From Spiroplasma kunkelii CR2-3x (GTDB lineage Bacteria; Bacillota_I; Bacilli_A; Mycoplasmatales; Mycoplasmataceae), in NCBI RefSeq assembly GCF_001274875.1, contig NZ_CP010899.1, positions 248,001 through 312,000 on the forward strand: a DNA stretch of 64,000 bases. The letters are read 5' to 3'. Of the stretch, positions 24,168 to 36,310 are shown piece after piece. A program made the position numbers and the translations under genes. The stretch's first letter is position 1. Each line of letters begins with the position of its first letter. The notes under the pieces were generated by a model. It had not been told where the DNA came from. It searched no databases and saw nothing but the letters and a program-made list of their open reading frames with translations.

Positions 24168-26021
24168 ATGACAAAAATTATTTTTGAAGCGGATGATAAT
24201 TGCAAAGGAATTGTTGATAAAATTTTTGTTACAAATAAACAAGTTGTCCAAAAGGGGGATAAACTTTCTAACATTATTACACAAAATAAAGTTTATGAAA
24301 TTAAAGCGCCAATTACTGGTGAAGTGTTAAATATTATTGTTTATGAAAATAAAGTTATTAATAGTGGTGATGTTTTATTAAATTTATTGCCATTTGAGGC
24401 AACCCTTAATGAACATGACAATAATTTTGAGCAACCCTATAATACTATTTATTTTAATGGTTCTGGAAAATATAATGTACAAAATCGGCCACCAATTGAT
24501 GTTAAAAAATCAGAAACAGAAATTTTTCGCGAAGAATTAATTGAAACATTATTAGCACGTGAAGTAGCTGGTGAAAATTCACAAGATGATTTTGAAGATT
24601 CAATTGAAATTGATTTATCAGAAGAAAATATAGTACAAGATTCAACCCCATTTTTTAGCCAGAATAATGATTCAAAGACATTTCTGTTTAAAAATAAAGT
24701 TGAAAATGTTCTTGAGAATATTCCTAGTGAAGAAAATATTGAAACATTGCAAAAAGATTTGGGTGATTTAAAAGAAGATTTGGCAATTGTTAAAGATGAT
24801 TTAGCAACAATAAGAATTGAAGAAGAAGAAGTTATTGAAGAACTTGAAAATTTAGAACGTGATTTATCATTTACAGCAGGAATGGCTGCGAGAAAACAAG
24901 TTGATTATAAAAAAATAGACCCCTTACATCATCAACCCTTTGATAGAGAAGAATACAAAGAAGAAAATTATACAAAAGAAGAATTAAAAAGTAATTTTTC
25001 TCAAAGTATAAATAATGTTGATGATTCAAAAATCGAACCTATTATAAATTTAGAACAAGATAAATTAGTGGAAAATAATCCGAAGGATCATCATAGCCAA
25101 CATTCAAAGTCACATTCGACGGTTCATTTGTCTGTTTCGTCGCATTATGAAAAGCATAAGCCAGTAGAGGATAAGTCGAAGGGACATCATGGTGAACATT
25201 CAAAGTCACATTCAACGGTTCATTCGTCTGTTTCCTCTCATCTTAAAAAGCATAAGTCAGAAGATATAACGTCAAGGGAACATTCTATTTCTTCAGAACA
25301 TAAAATAAAAGAAAATCCACAAACTTTGCAAGTTGATAAGATAAAATTAAATCAAGAAGCAATTATTCGTGCAAAAGAAATTATGGAAAGTAAAAAAAAT
25401 ATTGTTAATGGTTTTATTGATGTTGAAGTTGATGTTAGTGAGTTAGTTAGTTTATTGTTAATTATGCGTGAAGCATATTCACAAAATGATATTGAATTAA
25501 CATTATTGCCTTTTTATGTTAAAGCAGTTTATGATGGATTAAAAAAATTCCCTGTTTTAAATGCATCCTTTATTAGTCAGAAAAATAAAATTTTATTAAA
25601 ATGATTTTATAATATTGCTTTTAGTGTAGATAGTTATACTGCAGTAAAAATGCCTGTTTTATATAATTTAAAAAATGTTTCAATTAAAGAAATTGCTTCA
25701 AAGGTAACAAAATTAATAAGTAAAAGTATTAATAATGAATTAAAAGAAAAGGACTGTCAAAATGCCTCATTCTCAATTATAAATTATGGTGAATATGGAA
25801 TAACACGGGGAACATTTACAATTCCATATGATAATGTTGCCGGAATTGCAATGGGTATTATTTTTAAAAAACCTGTTGTGGTTGAAAAAAATGATATTGC
25901 AATTCGTGATATTATGGTAATTACATTGGGGTATAATGAAGCTGTAATTGATATTACTGAAGCAAGTAAATTTATCCATTATGTTGCATATTTATTATCA
26001 AATCCAGGGCTTTTATTATAA
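24168..26021 (+). CDS. Lipoyl-domain protein with catalytically defective E2-like domain
   Basis: 617 residues. Residues 1-80 are a biotinyl/lipoyl domain; K41 in TQNKVYEIKAP sits where the modified Lys of lipoyl domains lies. Residues 90-300 are an acidic, partly coiled-coil linker; residues 307-365 are two His/Ser-rich 32-residue repeats. Residues about 395-617 resemble the acyltransferase core of 2-oxoacid dehydrogenase E2 (YGITRGTFTIPYDNVAGIAMGI). The E2 active-site motif DHRVIDG is replaced by NEAVIDI: the catalytic His is Glu (about 591) and the Gly is Ile, so acyl transfer is unlikely. ATG 24168 is chosen for AGGGGGAAG 7 bases upstream. No pdhA/pdhB is near, but lipoate ligase and lipoamide dehydrogenase remnants follow at 28.6-31.4 kb. 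Confidence 0.8.
25089..25260 (+). repeat. Two-copy 96-base tandem repeat coding a His-rich linker
   Basis: The segment starting CATCATAGCCAACATTCAAA at 25089 recurs at 25185 (CATCATGGTGAACATTCAAA), an offset of 96 bases or 32 codons. The copies code HSKSHSTVH...SSVSSH...KHK with about nine His each. GC and codon use are higher than in the rest of the gene. Confidence 0.85.
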
Positions 26022-26024
26022 GAT

Positions 26025-26050
26025 AAAAAGTTATTACTCACTTTTTTATT
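26025..26050 (+). terminator. Rho-independent terminator
   Basis: AAAAAGT/ACTTTTT stem with an 8-base loop and T run, 4 bases after the lipoyl-protein stop. Confidence 0.7.
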
Positions 26051-26065
26051 TCTAGGAGGGGAAAA

Positions 26066-27007
26066 ATGAATATTAAAGATTTAACAAAAGAAGTTAATAA
26101 TGTAGAATTAATCGTAATTGCTGATAAGGTGACCCAAGGGACAGCATCTAATGGCAGCACTTATTTATTAATAACCTTGAAAGATCGTACTGGAACAATT
26201 GAAGCAAGGTTATGAGATGCTCGTCCTGCTGACATTGAAAGTTGAATTAAAGGTAAATGTTACAAAGTAAATATTAATATTATTGAGTATCGAAAAGTTT
26301 TACAAGCAAAAATTAATAGTTATAATATTATTGATAATGCCAGTATTAATCTAGATGATTTTATTGAAGTTGCGCCGCTTCCAGCAGATGCAATGTATGA
26401 TGAAATTATTACAACAGTAAAAAAAATGAAAACAACTGAATATCGTGAAATTATGACTTTAATTTTAGCAAAATATGCTGAGCAATTTAAAATTTGACCA
26501 GCTGCTATTCGTAATCATCATGAAATTAAATCAGGTTTAATTTGGCATAGTTTAACTATGCTGCAAATGGCAAAAAATGTTGTCAATGTTTATCATGATC
26601 GTTTAATTGATGCGGAACTATTATATTGTGGTGTTATTTTACATGATTTAGGAAAAGTTATTGAAATTACAAGTGGTGCTACGAATGATTTTTCATTTGA
26701 AGGAAAATTACTTGGTCATATTTCAATTATGGCAAATGAATTAAATCATCTTGCCCAAAGTAATAATTTAAATTCAGAAAAAATTGTTTTATTAGAACAT
26801 ATGATTTTATCTAGCCATGGTCGATTGGAATATGGTTCACCTATTGAACCACACTTATTAGAAGCAGAAATCTTATCATTTTTAGATAATTTAGATGCAC
26901 GAATTTATCGTATTGATAAAGAAATAGAAAAAACATTGCTTAATGAGCAAACACAACGCTTGTTATCTGTTGAAGGTCGTTGATTTTTAAAACATTTTGA
27001 AAAATAA
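26066..27007 (+). CDS. yhaM: YhaM-type 3'-5' exoribonuclease
   Basis: 313 residues: an N-terminal OB-fold (about 1-95, TYLLITLKDRTGTIEARLW) followed by an HD hydrolase domain. The HD metal residues are visible as LIWHSLTM (His about 158), CGVILHDLGKV (HD about 192-193) and LEHMILSSHG. YhaM family enzymes trim RNA and ssDNA from the 3' end. Shorter C-terminally than the B. subtilis protein by only a few residues. TAGGAGGGG precedes ATG 26066. Confidence 0.9.
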
Positions 27008-27019
27008 TGGTTAATTTAA

Positions 27020-27070
27020 TTGTAAAAAATATAAAATTTTAAAAAAATTTTATATTTTTTACAATTTTTT
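27020..27070 (+). terminator. Strong rho-independent terminator
   Basis: Perfect 21-bp inverted repeat (27020-27040 with 27044-27064) around a 3-A loop, AT-only apart from one G/C pair, followed by Ts. It works in either orientation. Confidence 0.85.
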
Positions 27071-27132
27071 CTGTTTTTAATTATGATTTTTCTTTTTTAT
27101 TTTTTTGTAACAGGTATATAATAACATTACGG

Positions 27133-27181
27133 TATAATTTAATTTTCAGGAATAAATGCCATAACAAAATAACTATTGGCA
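27133..27181 (+). promoter_or_regulatory. nox promoter -10 box and downstream palindrome
   Basis: TATAAT at 27133-27138, about 100 bases before nox, with no good -35. Downstream, TGCCA (27157-27161) and TGGCA (27177-27181) form a spaced inverted repeat in the leader that could be an operator or the base of an RNA stem. Confidence 0.4.
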
Positions 27182-27240
27182 CATTTAGTTATATTGAAAG
27201 AACTATTAATACTACTAAGAATAGAAAAGGAGAATATAAC

Positions 27241-28599
27241 ATGAAGATTATTGTAGTTGGAACTAACCATGCAGGTACAACTGCTGTTAGAACCTTAAGG
27301 CGTTTAGATCCGAAAGTAGAAATTGTTACTTATGATAAAAACAACAATATTTCATTTTTAGGATGCGGAATTGCACTATGAGTTTCAGGAGAGGTAAAAG
27401 ATCCAAACGGTTTATTTTATGCTTCACCAGAAGTATTAAAAAATGAAGGTATTAAAGTAAACATGGAGCATGAAGTATTATCAATTGATAATAAAAATCA
27501 AAAAATTCGTGTAAAAAATCTAAAATCAGGAAATGAATTTGATGATAATTATGATAAATTGATTTTAGCGATTGGTTCTTGACCAATTATTCCACAAATT
27601 GAAGGAATTAAGCAGGAAGGTGTTCATATTGTTAAATGATTTCAACATGGGGAATTAGTAAAAAAAGCAAATGATGACAAAAATATTCAAAATGTTGTTG
27701 TATGTGGGGCAGGATACATTGGCGTTGAATTAGTTTATGCTTTTCATCAAAAAGGAAAAAATGTTACTTTAGTTGATATTTCAGAGCGCATTATGCAACG
27801 TTATTACGACAAACCTTTTACTGATAAAGTTGAAGGAGCAATGCGTAAAGCGGTTGTTAATTTACGTGGTGGCGAAAAAGTTATTAAATTTGAGGGTAAC
27901 AATAATAAAGTAACAAAAGTAGTAACAGATAAAGGTTCATATGATGCTGATTTAGTAATTTGGTCAGTTGGTTTTAAACCTGCAACAGAAATTTTAAATG
28001 GTGTTATTGATTTAGACAAAAATGCAGCCATTAAAGTTGATCAATATATGCAAACATCAGACCCAAATATTTTTGCAATTGGTGATTGTGTTGAAGTTTA
28101 TGATAATGCTAAGAAACAGGCAGCATATATTGCTTTAGCAACAAATGCTGTCCGAACAGGAGTTATTGCAGCTATTAATGCTTTAAAACCAGCAGGTTTA
28201 GCATCACCAGGATTCCAAGGTTCAAATGCAATTAATGTTTTTGGTTGAGCGCTAGCTTCAACAGGAATGACAGAAACGGTGGCAAAAGATTTGGGATTTG
28301 ATTACGATCAAATTACATTTATGGATAATGATCGTCCAGAATTTATGGATACATATCAAGAAGTTTTAATTAAAATTCTTTGAGACAAAAAAACAAGAAA
28401 AATTATTGGTGCACAAATAGCTTCAGAGGCTAATCATACCGAAGTTATGTATATGTTTTCATTAGCAATTATGAAGGAAGTTACAATTGATGAACTACCA
28501 TTAATTGATATTTTCTTCTTGCCACATTTTAATAAGCCATATAACTTTATTACTTTAACAGGCTTAGAAGTATTAGGATTAAATTACTTTAAAAAATAA
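27241..28599 (+). CDS. nox: NADH oxidase (water-forming, FAD-dependent)
   Basis: 452-residue flavoprotein of the CoA-disulfide reductase/NADH oxidase family, which reoxidises glycolytic NADH with O2. FAD motif [15 protein letters not shown] at residues 4-18, redox-active Cys in [10 protein letters not shown] (about residue 42), NAD motif [17 protein letters not shown] (about 155-171), second FAD motif FAIGDCVEV (about 278), and a dimerisation domain ending [17 protein letters not shown] is 6 bases before ATG. The dead lplA gene starts just 5 bases after its stop. Confidence 0.95.
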
Positions 28600-28604
28600 G
28601 AAAA

Positions 28605-29271
28605 ATAATTTGTTTTAAAAATTCTTCTACAGATGTTTATTTTAATTTGGCTTTAGATGAGTATCTTTTTAAAAAGTGATATTAAAGACAACATTTTTTG
28701 TTAAAAAATTTTAATACAATTGTTATTGGTCGAAATCAAAATACAATTGAAGAAATTAATTTACAAGCGGTTGAAACTGATAAGGTGAATGTTGCTCGTC
28801 GAATAACAGGTGGTGGGGCTGTTTATCAAGATGATGGTAATTTGTGTTTTCCATTATTGTTAATAAAAATGATAAAATTGCGCAAAATTATGAAATTATT
28901 TTATAACCTATTATTAATGTTTTACAAAAACTTGGTTTAAATGATAAGTTTGCTGGTAAAAATGATATTGAAATTGATGGCAAAAAAATATCTGGTAATG
29001 CACAAATAAAGTATAAAAATCGGTTGCTACACATGGAACATTTTTATTTGATGTTGATTTAAGTAAAATGCAAAAATACTTAAATGTTAGTCAAGATAAA
29101 ATTATTTCAAAAGGAATTAAATCAATTCCGGAATGAGTAACTAATGTTCGATCATTATTAATAAATGATATTACAATTGATGAATTTATGCTATTTATTA
29201 CTAATGAGTTTTTAGCACAAGGAACACCAGTGTTAGATTTACCATCAGATATTATTGCGGCAGTAAAATAA
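28605..29271 (+). pseudogene. lplA: Lipoate-protein ligase, inactivated
   Basis: Enzyme that attaches lipoate to lipoyl domains. Recognised by the N-terminus ICFKNSSTDVYFNLALDEYL and the signature ARRITGGGAVYQDDGNLCF. The start codon is ATA where ATG is expected (28605), TAA interrupts at 28683, and frameshifts near 28865 and 29020 break the rest; the C-terminus (VDLSKMQKYLNVSQDKI) is still readable to 29271. It was evidently the gene after nox and partner to the lipoyl protein at 24,168. Confidence 0.85.
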
Positions 29272-29280
29272 TAAAAATAA

Positions 29281-30545
29281 TAAAAATATTTATTTATAAT
29301 TTATTTATAATTATAAAAATATCATAAAATAAATAAATAAAAAATATAAAATTAAACAAACTAAAAATTAGTTTAAATACAAAAACTTAATAATTTAAAA
29401 TTATTTAATTAAACTATTCAAAAAGTTAAATTGTGTCTGAAAATTTAAAGACTTATGCACTCTTTCAAAATTATAAAAATAATAATAATCATTTAATTTA
29501 TTCTGTAAACTAATTGCATTAAATATTTTTTCTTCGAATACAAATAATTTAGTATAATTTTGATGAAATCTTTCAATCTTACCGTTTGACTGTGGAGAAC
29601 GAAACGGTGTTGTTTGATGAAAAATATTTTTATCTGCTAAAAATTGAGTAAAATTAGTTTTTTTTAACACTAATTTTTTGATTATTCTGATAATTATTAA
29701 TAAATTCAGAACCGTTATCAGTTCTAATTCATGTTATTTTAACACCAAATATATTTTTAAAATCACTAATTGCTTTTTTAACAGCAGCAATAACATTATC
29801 AATACTTAATTTATCATAAACATATCCTAATGCTAATTTTGTTTTTTTCATCAATAAAATTATAAACATAATACTTTTTATCAAATGAAAATTTACTTGG
29901 TACAAAATATTTAGCGTCCATCTGTAATAAACCTATTTCTTTAACTTCATATCTTGAATGTTGTTTTTTAATTTATTTAATTTTCTTTTTTATTTTTAAT
30001 CATCTTTCATCTTTTTTAAGTCAACGAAAAAATGTTTTTAAATTTTTTGGTGCTTTATTTTTTAATTCTTCTCCATGAATTCCTTTTTTAAATTATAAAA
30101 CAAAGATAAAACACCACCAGCACACTTATTACAATATTCAAAATATAAATCACAAATATTTTTGCGAATATGATTACTATATTGATAATTAATATTATGT
30201 GGTAACGTTGATTTTAATCATCAAAATCATTATTTTTATATGTAATTAAAATTTTATTTGCTCAATAATAAAAAGTTGAAAATTTATTTTTAAAATATTT
30301 TTTAATTAAATCTTTCAATAAAAATTTACCACTATTAACATAATAATCATTACATAAATTAATATATGAAAATATTTTTTGTTTTATTTTTTTATAATAT
30401 TTATTTTTATAATTTTTATTTAAAAAATTCTTTAATTTTGCCTGTAAATCAAACAAATTAAAATTATTAATAATATATTTCATTAATTTACACTTATCAT
30501 CAAAAATATATAAAATTAATATTTAATACGAATAATTAATATATA
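29281..30545 (-). mobile_element. Decayed insertion sequence between lplA and lpd
   Basis: A 1.2-kb segment of very AT-rich DNA holds a broken transposase on the - strand and replaces the 5' part of the lipoamide dehydrogenase gene. Near the left end a short palindrome AAACTAA/TTAGTTT lies at 29358-29374. Exact ends and target duplication were not found. The right edge contains AATATTTAATACGAATAATT, also seen at 39.48 kb. Confidence 0.6.
29401..30483 (-). pseudogene. DDE (rve-type) transposase, decayed
   Basis: Reads leftward from ATG 30483. N-terminal Lys/Asn-rich DNA-binding part (LKNFLNKNYKNKYYKKIK), then an integrase-core domain in several frames: first Asp in LLQMDAKYFVPSKFSF, second Asp in WIRTDNGSEFI, and the Glu in SPQSNGKIERFHQNY. 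This layout is that of IS3/IS481-type transposases. Frameshifts at about 29,670, 29,850 and 30,260 make it inactive. Confidence 0.7.
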
Positions 30546-31437
30546 ACAGAAGCTTTAGCATTACCAGCAATTCCAAAAAAATTAATTATTATTGATGGTG
30601 GTGTAATTGGCATTGAATTTGCTTGCTTATATCATCGTTTAGGAACCAAAGTAACAATTTTGCAAGGTTTAGACACTATTTTAGAGTTATTGGATAAGAT
30701 ATTCGCGAAGAATTAACAAAATTGTTGATTAAAAATAAGGTAAAAATTGAGACTTCAGTGAAAATTAAAGTAATTAAAGGTAAAACAGTAGTTTATGATA
30801 ATAGTGATGGTAAAGAAGTAAAACTAACATCAGATTATTGTTTAGTTTCAGTTGGTCAAACACCAGTAACAACTTGTTTTGAAAACATTGGGTTAAAAAT
30901 CTGAGAAAGAAAAAACATTGAAGTTGATGAGCAATGTAAAACAAACTTGCCAGGTGTTTATGCAATTGGAAATGTTGTAGGATGTACGATGCTGGCTCAT
31001 GTTGATTCAGTACAAGGAATTTTAGTAATTGATAGTATTAAAGGAAAAAATGTAAAAATGAATTATAATCGAATTCCTTCGTGTATTTACTCATTCCCAG
31101 AGGTAGCAACAGTTGGAATTACTGAAGAACAAGCAATTAAAGCTAAAATTGCTTATAAAGCATTTAAGTTTCTGTTATCAGCAAATGGTAAAGCAATAGC
31201 TTATGGTGAAACTGATGGTTTTGTTAAAATCTTATGTGACCCAAAATATGGCGAAATTTTAGGAGTACATATTGTTGCTGCAACAGCAACAGATATGATT
31301 TATGGAATTACTGCTTGTATGGAAACAGAAGGAACAATTCATGAATTGGCAAAAACAGTTCACCCATATCCAATCCTATAAGAAATTATTATGGAAGTTG
31401 TGCTAATGGTTTAGAAGGCCATGCAATTCATATTTAA
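30546..31437 (+). pseudogene. pdhD: Dihydrolipoamide dehydrogenase, 5'-truncated
   Basis: C-terminal two thirds of the E3 flavoenzyme that reoxidises dihydrolipoyl groups with NAD. The NAD-binding motif is present (LIIIDGGVIGIEFACLY), then the second FAD motif GVYAIGNVVGCTMLAH and the dimer-interface active site HPYPIL. The FAD domain with the redox disulfide is missing, cut by the insertion sequence. Further lesions: a frameshift near 30,690, TAA instead of Ser after HPYPIL, and another shift before NGLEGHAIHI. Confidence 0.85.
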
Positions 31438-31507
31438 ATTTACAGAAGTAACTTTTTTTATTTTAAAAAAACAATTAAAAAGCTTAATTTTGTTCAAAAA
31501 GGTTGTT

Positions 31508-31535
31508 TTGCATTTAATATTAATTTTGTTATAAT
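31508..31535 (+). promoter_or_regulatory. Sigma-A-type promoter
   Basis: TTGCAT (31508-31513), 16-base spacer, TATAAT (31530-31535); the start point would fall about 40 bases before the next gene. Confidence 0.6.
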
Positions 31536-31582
31536 AAACCCATTCAATAGGTCTATTTTTAAGCTCACTAAAGGAGATTTCA

Positions 31583-33625
31583 ATGGCAAGAAAACCAGGT
31601 AGTTGACATAAACTTAATAACTTAACAAAGAATGTTACTTTAGCATCACGTAAAAAAGGGTGACTTGCCGCAATTTGTGCTGTGTTATATCTTGGTGCTT
31701 TAATTCCCTCTGCTTATTTTGGTGTGTCATTTTTAGCAAATATTTTAAATTATGGTGGAATTAAAACTGATGGATCCTTGCCTGATGTTAATTATGGGGA
31801 TTATTTTGAAGTTAACTTTGCAAAAACAAAACTACGCGATAATACAACAACAACTCCGGTTTTTGAATCTTATGAAATTCCTCCCGACCCTAATACTGGG
31901 CAAGTTGCACAAACTCGTGCTCGTGCGAGATCATTACGATTAGAATATGCTTATAATTTAATTTTTGAAAAAGCACCTAGTTTATACATTACAAAAAATA
32001 TCTTTTTTAAGAATAAATACAAAGATCCTAAGAAAATTCAAATTTTAGATATTTATACTGATCCACTAGGAACACAACAATTAAGTCTTGCTGATGTGCA
32101 ACAAAACCAATTTAATTTGATGAAAAATTTATTATTTTTAAAAATCAAATATGAATACGTAATCCAAAAAAATTTGGTTTGAATGCCCACCCTATTTGTT
32201 GGAAATCAAGGATTTTTATCAAACTTTTTAAGTTTTAAATTAGGAGAAACAAGAAACAAAGATGATTTAAAACCAATAGTTTGAGAAAAACAAACAAATG
32301 TTCTAGGTGAACAAGCTAATAATATTATAATTAATGGTACTAATGATAGTTTGGCGTTAGCAGATCAAGTTTATGCTGCCTATAAAGAACGTTTTGCTGC
32401 TTTTTATGCAGAAAATAAAGGAAAGGATAAAGAATTTATTGGTGATTATAACCCATATAGTAATTTTGTTATTTCAAGTGTTAGTCAAAATGATCAACTG
32501 TTTCCAGGAGCTGCTATTGATAGTACGCATTACATGCTTGATATTAATCGGGTAATTCAGTCAGCATATAAAAAGGGTGATTCAGAGCAAAGTTTTGCAA
32601 AAACAGATACTCAAATTAATGGTAAATATATTCCACAATTATTAATTTTTTTAATTAATATTTTAGAAACATCACAAAATCGTGGCTTAGTCTTACCAAA
32701 AGAATTTGTACCAACCGAATGACAATTTTGATATCAACATCTTAAACCAAAAACTTTAAATGTTAACCAACCAGAGCAATTTTACTTTATGTTTTTACCA
32801 CAAGGTGAAACAATTCAAAATGTGATTGCAAATCGATTGGGAGAGCAAATTAAAGATGTTTTAAATGGAAAATATTCATTAGCAACAGCAATTAGAAAAT
32901 TACAAGAAGATGTTTTGAGTAACCCTAATAGTTCAAAATATAAATGAGTTTATGATTGAAATATTTTACCATTTCAATCATATGGAATAATTGAAAAAGC
33001 AGATTATATTGTTGTTAAAAGAACGATTCAAGAAAATGGTGATTTAACAATTAGTTTTAATAAAAATCAATTGGTAAAAACAAATTATGTAATAATTGAT
33101 CAACCATCATTACATTCAATTACTAATTTAGTTAATCCTGGTGATCATGATGCCTATTTAATTAGTGATAAACAAAAACGAAATATTTTATTTACAAAAT
33201 ATTGAAGTGCTAATTTATATGGAGTACAAAAACCATTAAATTACATTGATATTGATGTTCGAAATATTCCACATGATGTAACTTCATTTAAAGCAATACT
33301 ACAAAAACAAATTGTTAATCGTACATGGGAATTTATACAAAATATTAGTCAAATGGTAGGAAAAAATTTAAACATTAGTGATAATGTATCACAAATAGAT
33401 TATGCTAATGGAATTGCAGACGATATTACCACATTTACACCTTTAAATAATTATCATAATAGTGCTGCTACTTTTAATGATTGATTTTATGCATTGCAAA
33501 TTAGCAGTGAAGAAAGATATAGTAATTTAACTGTTCTTGATATTAAATTAGAATTAAAAGCAAAAGAAAATGTTCCAGACCACCTTCAAGCAATTACTTT
33601 CCGTTTTAATATTAATTATATTTAA
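31583..33625 (+). CDS. Large membrane-anchored surface protein, unknown function
   Basis: 680 residues. A basic N-terminus (about 1-26) is followed by one strong membrane span (GWLAAICAVLYLGALIPSAY, about 27-46); the rest is a hydrophilic domain predicted to be extracellular, rich in Asn, Gln, Tyr and Trp. No lipobox, repeats or catalytic motif seen. AAAGGAG precedes ATG 31583 and the gene has its own promoter. Many TGA codons code Trp and the frame is unbroken, so it is under selection, unlike its dead neighbours upstream. Possibly an adhesin or uptake component; family not recognised. Confidence 0.75.
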
Positions 33626-33696
33626 AATTTATGTATAAAAGATGAAAATGTGTATAATGATAATAAGTATTAATGTTTGAAAAGGAAGGGATTTAC

Positions 33697-35901
33697 ATGC
33701 GTAAAATTTTAACACTCCTAACAACATTTCTGACTACAAGTGCTCCTATAGCTAGTGTTATATCATGCGGAACGCCTTCTCCATCAAAAATTGCTGGAAG
33801 AGATAATATTTCAACAGAATTCACTTTAACTAATAATGTTATTGTTACTGATGATAATATTACTGTAGAAGAATCAATTTTTAATCAAGCAAAAATTGAA
33901 GGAAGGATTTCTCAAGATTTACTTTTAGATTTTTTTGAAATTACTGATTCGGAAAAAATGGTAAAACCGGTTACTGCTAATACACCACAAAATGGATATG
34001 TTGTTTTAACAATTCGTCACGATGAAGATATTCCATATATTGGTTCAATTACCGTTCGTTTTAATTTAGTTAAAAAGTTGTCAATGGATATTAGTCAAAA
34101 TGTTAACTTAGAAAATATATGAGATGTCACAAAATATGAAAATGTTGAGGAATTATATAATGAGATTTGAGAAAAGGCCGTTGGTAGTTTTAAACCAGAA
34201 ACTCCAATTGATGCAGAAACTTATGATATCTCAGGTTTTCAATTGCCAGGCGATTATAACAAAGCATTGCCTGTAACAATTTTTGCTGAATATAATGGCA
34301 AAGCAAATACGCCAACAAGTCTTTTTAGTGGGACAATTACAATTAAATTAAGTATTATTAGTTATAGTGCTATGGTTAATTTGAAATTACAGCATAATAA
34401 CTTAGAACCAGCAAAGTTATATGACTTAGTGTGAAAAGAAGTTAAACAACAGTTTAACGATGATTTGCAAGTTTCAAGTGATTATAATGACTATCAAATT
34501 GATTGAAGTACTGTAACAAAACCAAATATTGGTGGTAATAAAGATTTGAATTTTTTAGCAACACCAATTGATAAAAGCATTCATCATTATATGCGAGTTG
34601 TTGGATTCATTTTTAAAGATCAAATTGAATTACCACCAATAATAGAATTATCAATTCCAATTGTTGTAACTCAACAAGAACGACCAAATGTTGATAAAGA
34701 TTGAATTTGAAAATTAGTAATGTGTGAAGCAAACATTAATGGTGGTCCAGCATTAACTAATTTTGACACCACAAGTTGACAATCAATATTTAATAAGAAT
34801 TGACCTAATATTAGGCAAAGAGAAAAAGTTACTTTGCAGGCACTTAATCTTAACACTGACCCAATGTTTAAAGGTAATATTACAATCAGATTAACATTAA
34901 TTAATCAAGGAATTGATCCCGGGTTATTAGCATTAGACCCAATTTTATTGTCTGAAGATGATAAACACACAACAAACTCAGTTTTAGATTTAGTATGAGA
35001 TAAACTGATTAATAATAAGGCATGGAATCCGCATTTATCAGGTGATTTAGCGAATTTTGAACCTCAAGACCTAGACAGACTAAGTAATGCTTTAAAAGAA
35101 ACTAAAAAAAGTGGAAAATGAGAAACTTATGTAATGAATATTTCTGGAAAACAAGAGGTTGCTGGTCGTGATTTTAAAGTTACTGTTCACGGTCAAATTA
35201 AAATGGTTAATAAACCAATTGAAGAAAACCCCGTAGTTGATTTATCCTATAAAACTTATCAATTTGTGCCAAGAAAACAAAGTAGTTCGGATAACCAAGT
35301 GCCATATTTAGCTCATCAAATTTGAGGCGATATTATTAAAAATCTAATATTTATTGTTGAAGATGAACCAACTTTTGGGCTTTCTAAAATTCAAACGGAT
35401 TGAAACTACTTTAAGTCAATTTGTCAACAATTAGATGAAGCGATTAATAAATATGATGTAAGTAGTAATAATAAAATCCCTTTAGAGTTTCAGTTTTCAT
35501 ATAAAAATAATGCTATTTTTACAGGTCAAGTTACTCTTAAATTAAATTTAACCCCAAATGTCCTAATTAAGTTTAATATTGATTTAACAAGTTCAATTTT
35601 GCCAATCTTTATTCGTAGTTTACCAAGAACATTAGCAGATAAAAAAGAATTAGTAAAAAATATGGTTAATGCGATCATATATGATGGAATCATAAAAAAT
35701 CCAAGTTTAAAAGGACAACAGCCAAATATTTTATGAGAATTATTATCTTATGATACAGAATCAGAAGAATTTATTGAACAATTTAATTTCCCAACAGAAA
35801 ATAATCCACAACAAGAATTGAATATTAAGGTTAAAACATCAACTGGCCAATTCGCTAATGGTACATTTATGTTAAAAATAAATTTAATTTATCAACCTTA
35901 A
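33697..35901 (+). CDS. Large repeat-containing lipoprotein
   Basis: 734 residues. Signal peptide ending in lipobox VISC (Cys24), so membrane-anchored by lipid. ATG 33697 is chosen for GGAAGGGA upstream; an earlier ATG at 33673 would place residues before the signal. The mature protein is built from about six repeated beta-rich domains of roughly 100-120 residues, each ending in a strand of the form (F/L)xGxIT(I/V)(K/R)L (GSITVRFNL, SGTITIKLSI, KGNITIRLTL, TGQVTLKLNL, NGTFMLKINL) and containing a helix with xxIW(D/E)xxx. The plan recalls spiralin-type domains in tandem. A strong terminator follows. Confidence 0.8.
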
Positions 35902-35931
35902 AACTCTTCAAAAAAGAAGAGTTTTTTCTTT
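35900..35931 (+). terminator. Rho-independent terminator
   Basis: AACTCTTC/GAAGAGTT stem with six-A loop and a run of Ts, directly at the lipoprotein stop. Confidence 0.85.
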
Positions 35932-36108
35932 TTATAGTATTCATTATTCTTAGGTTTTTAATAAAATTAAGTAATTAGAAACAAATTAAGTTTCGATTAT
36001 GACTTAAATGATAACAAAATTTATAAAAAATTCAACTTTTTTAAAAAAAATAATTTTTAATTAAATAAATAATTTTATAAAATTGCATCGTGTAATCGAA
36101 GTGCAACA

Positions 36109-36136
36109 AATCAACTCAGAAAGGAGTTGATTTTTT
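36109..36136 (+). promoter_or_regulatory. Viral hairpin with embedded ribosome site
   Basis: Perfect 9-bp stem AATCAACTC (36109-36117)/GAGTTGATT (36124-36132) around loop AGAAAG, followed by Ts. The AAAGGAG ribosome site straddles loop and stem, 12 bases before an ATT start. It is a terminator and a translation switch in one; the same hairpin is at 56367-56390. Confidence 0.65.
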
Positions 36137-36241
36137 ATTGAAAAGAAACATTATTTTATTTTGCGGTCCTTAGTAATTAAGTATGGAAAAGATATTGTTA
36201 TTAATATTGTAAATAAAATAGTAATTAATAATGAAAAATAA
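36137..36241 (+). CDS. Small plectroviral protein (34 codons)
   Basis: Frame from ATT 36137 codes EKKHYFILRSLVIKYGKDIV and a short tail; the copy on the other strand (56252-56362) codes EKKHYFNLRSLVIKYAKDIV. Preserved coding in two diverged copies suggests it was a real gene. The ATT start is inferred from the hairpin-borne ribosome site; function unknown. Confidence 0.45.
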   Translation: MEKKHYFILRSLVIKYGKDIVINIVNKIVINNEK

Positions 36242-36310
36242 AATGAATAAATAGTTAGGAGATTATATTATGGATATGAAATTTAAAACAACGAAAGGTA
36301 TATAAATGTT

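Larger units (their letters stand above)
35953..36241 (+). mobile_element. Plectrovirus (SpV1-like) fragment, + orientation
   Basis: Two pieces (35953-36050 and about 36090-36241) match, in reverse orientation, the ends of the longer viral segment at 55.14-56.40 kb almost base for base. The second piece holds a conserved hairpin and a 34-codon frame. Together they span the joint between the end and the beginning of the circular viral map. Confidence 0.75.
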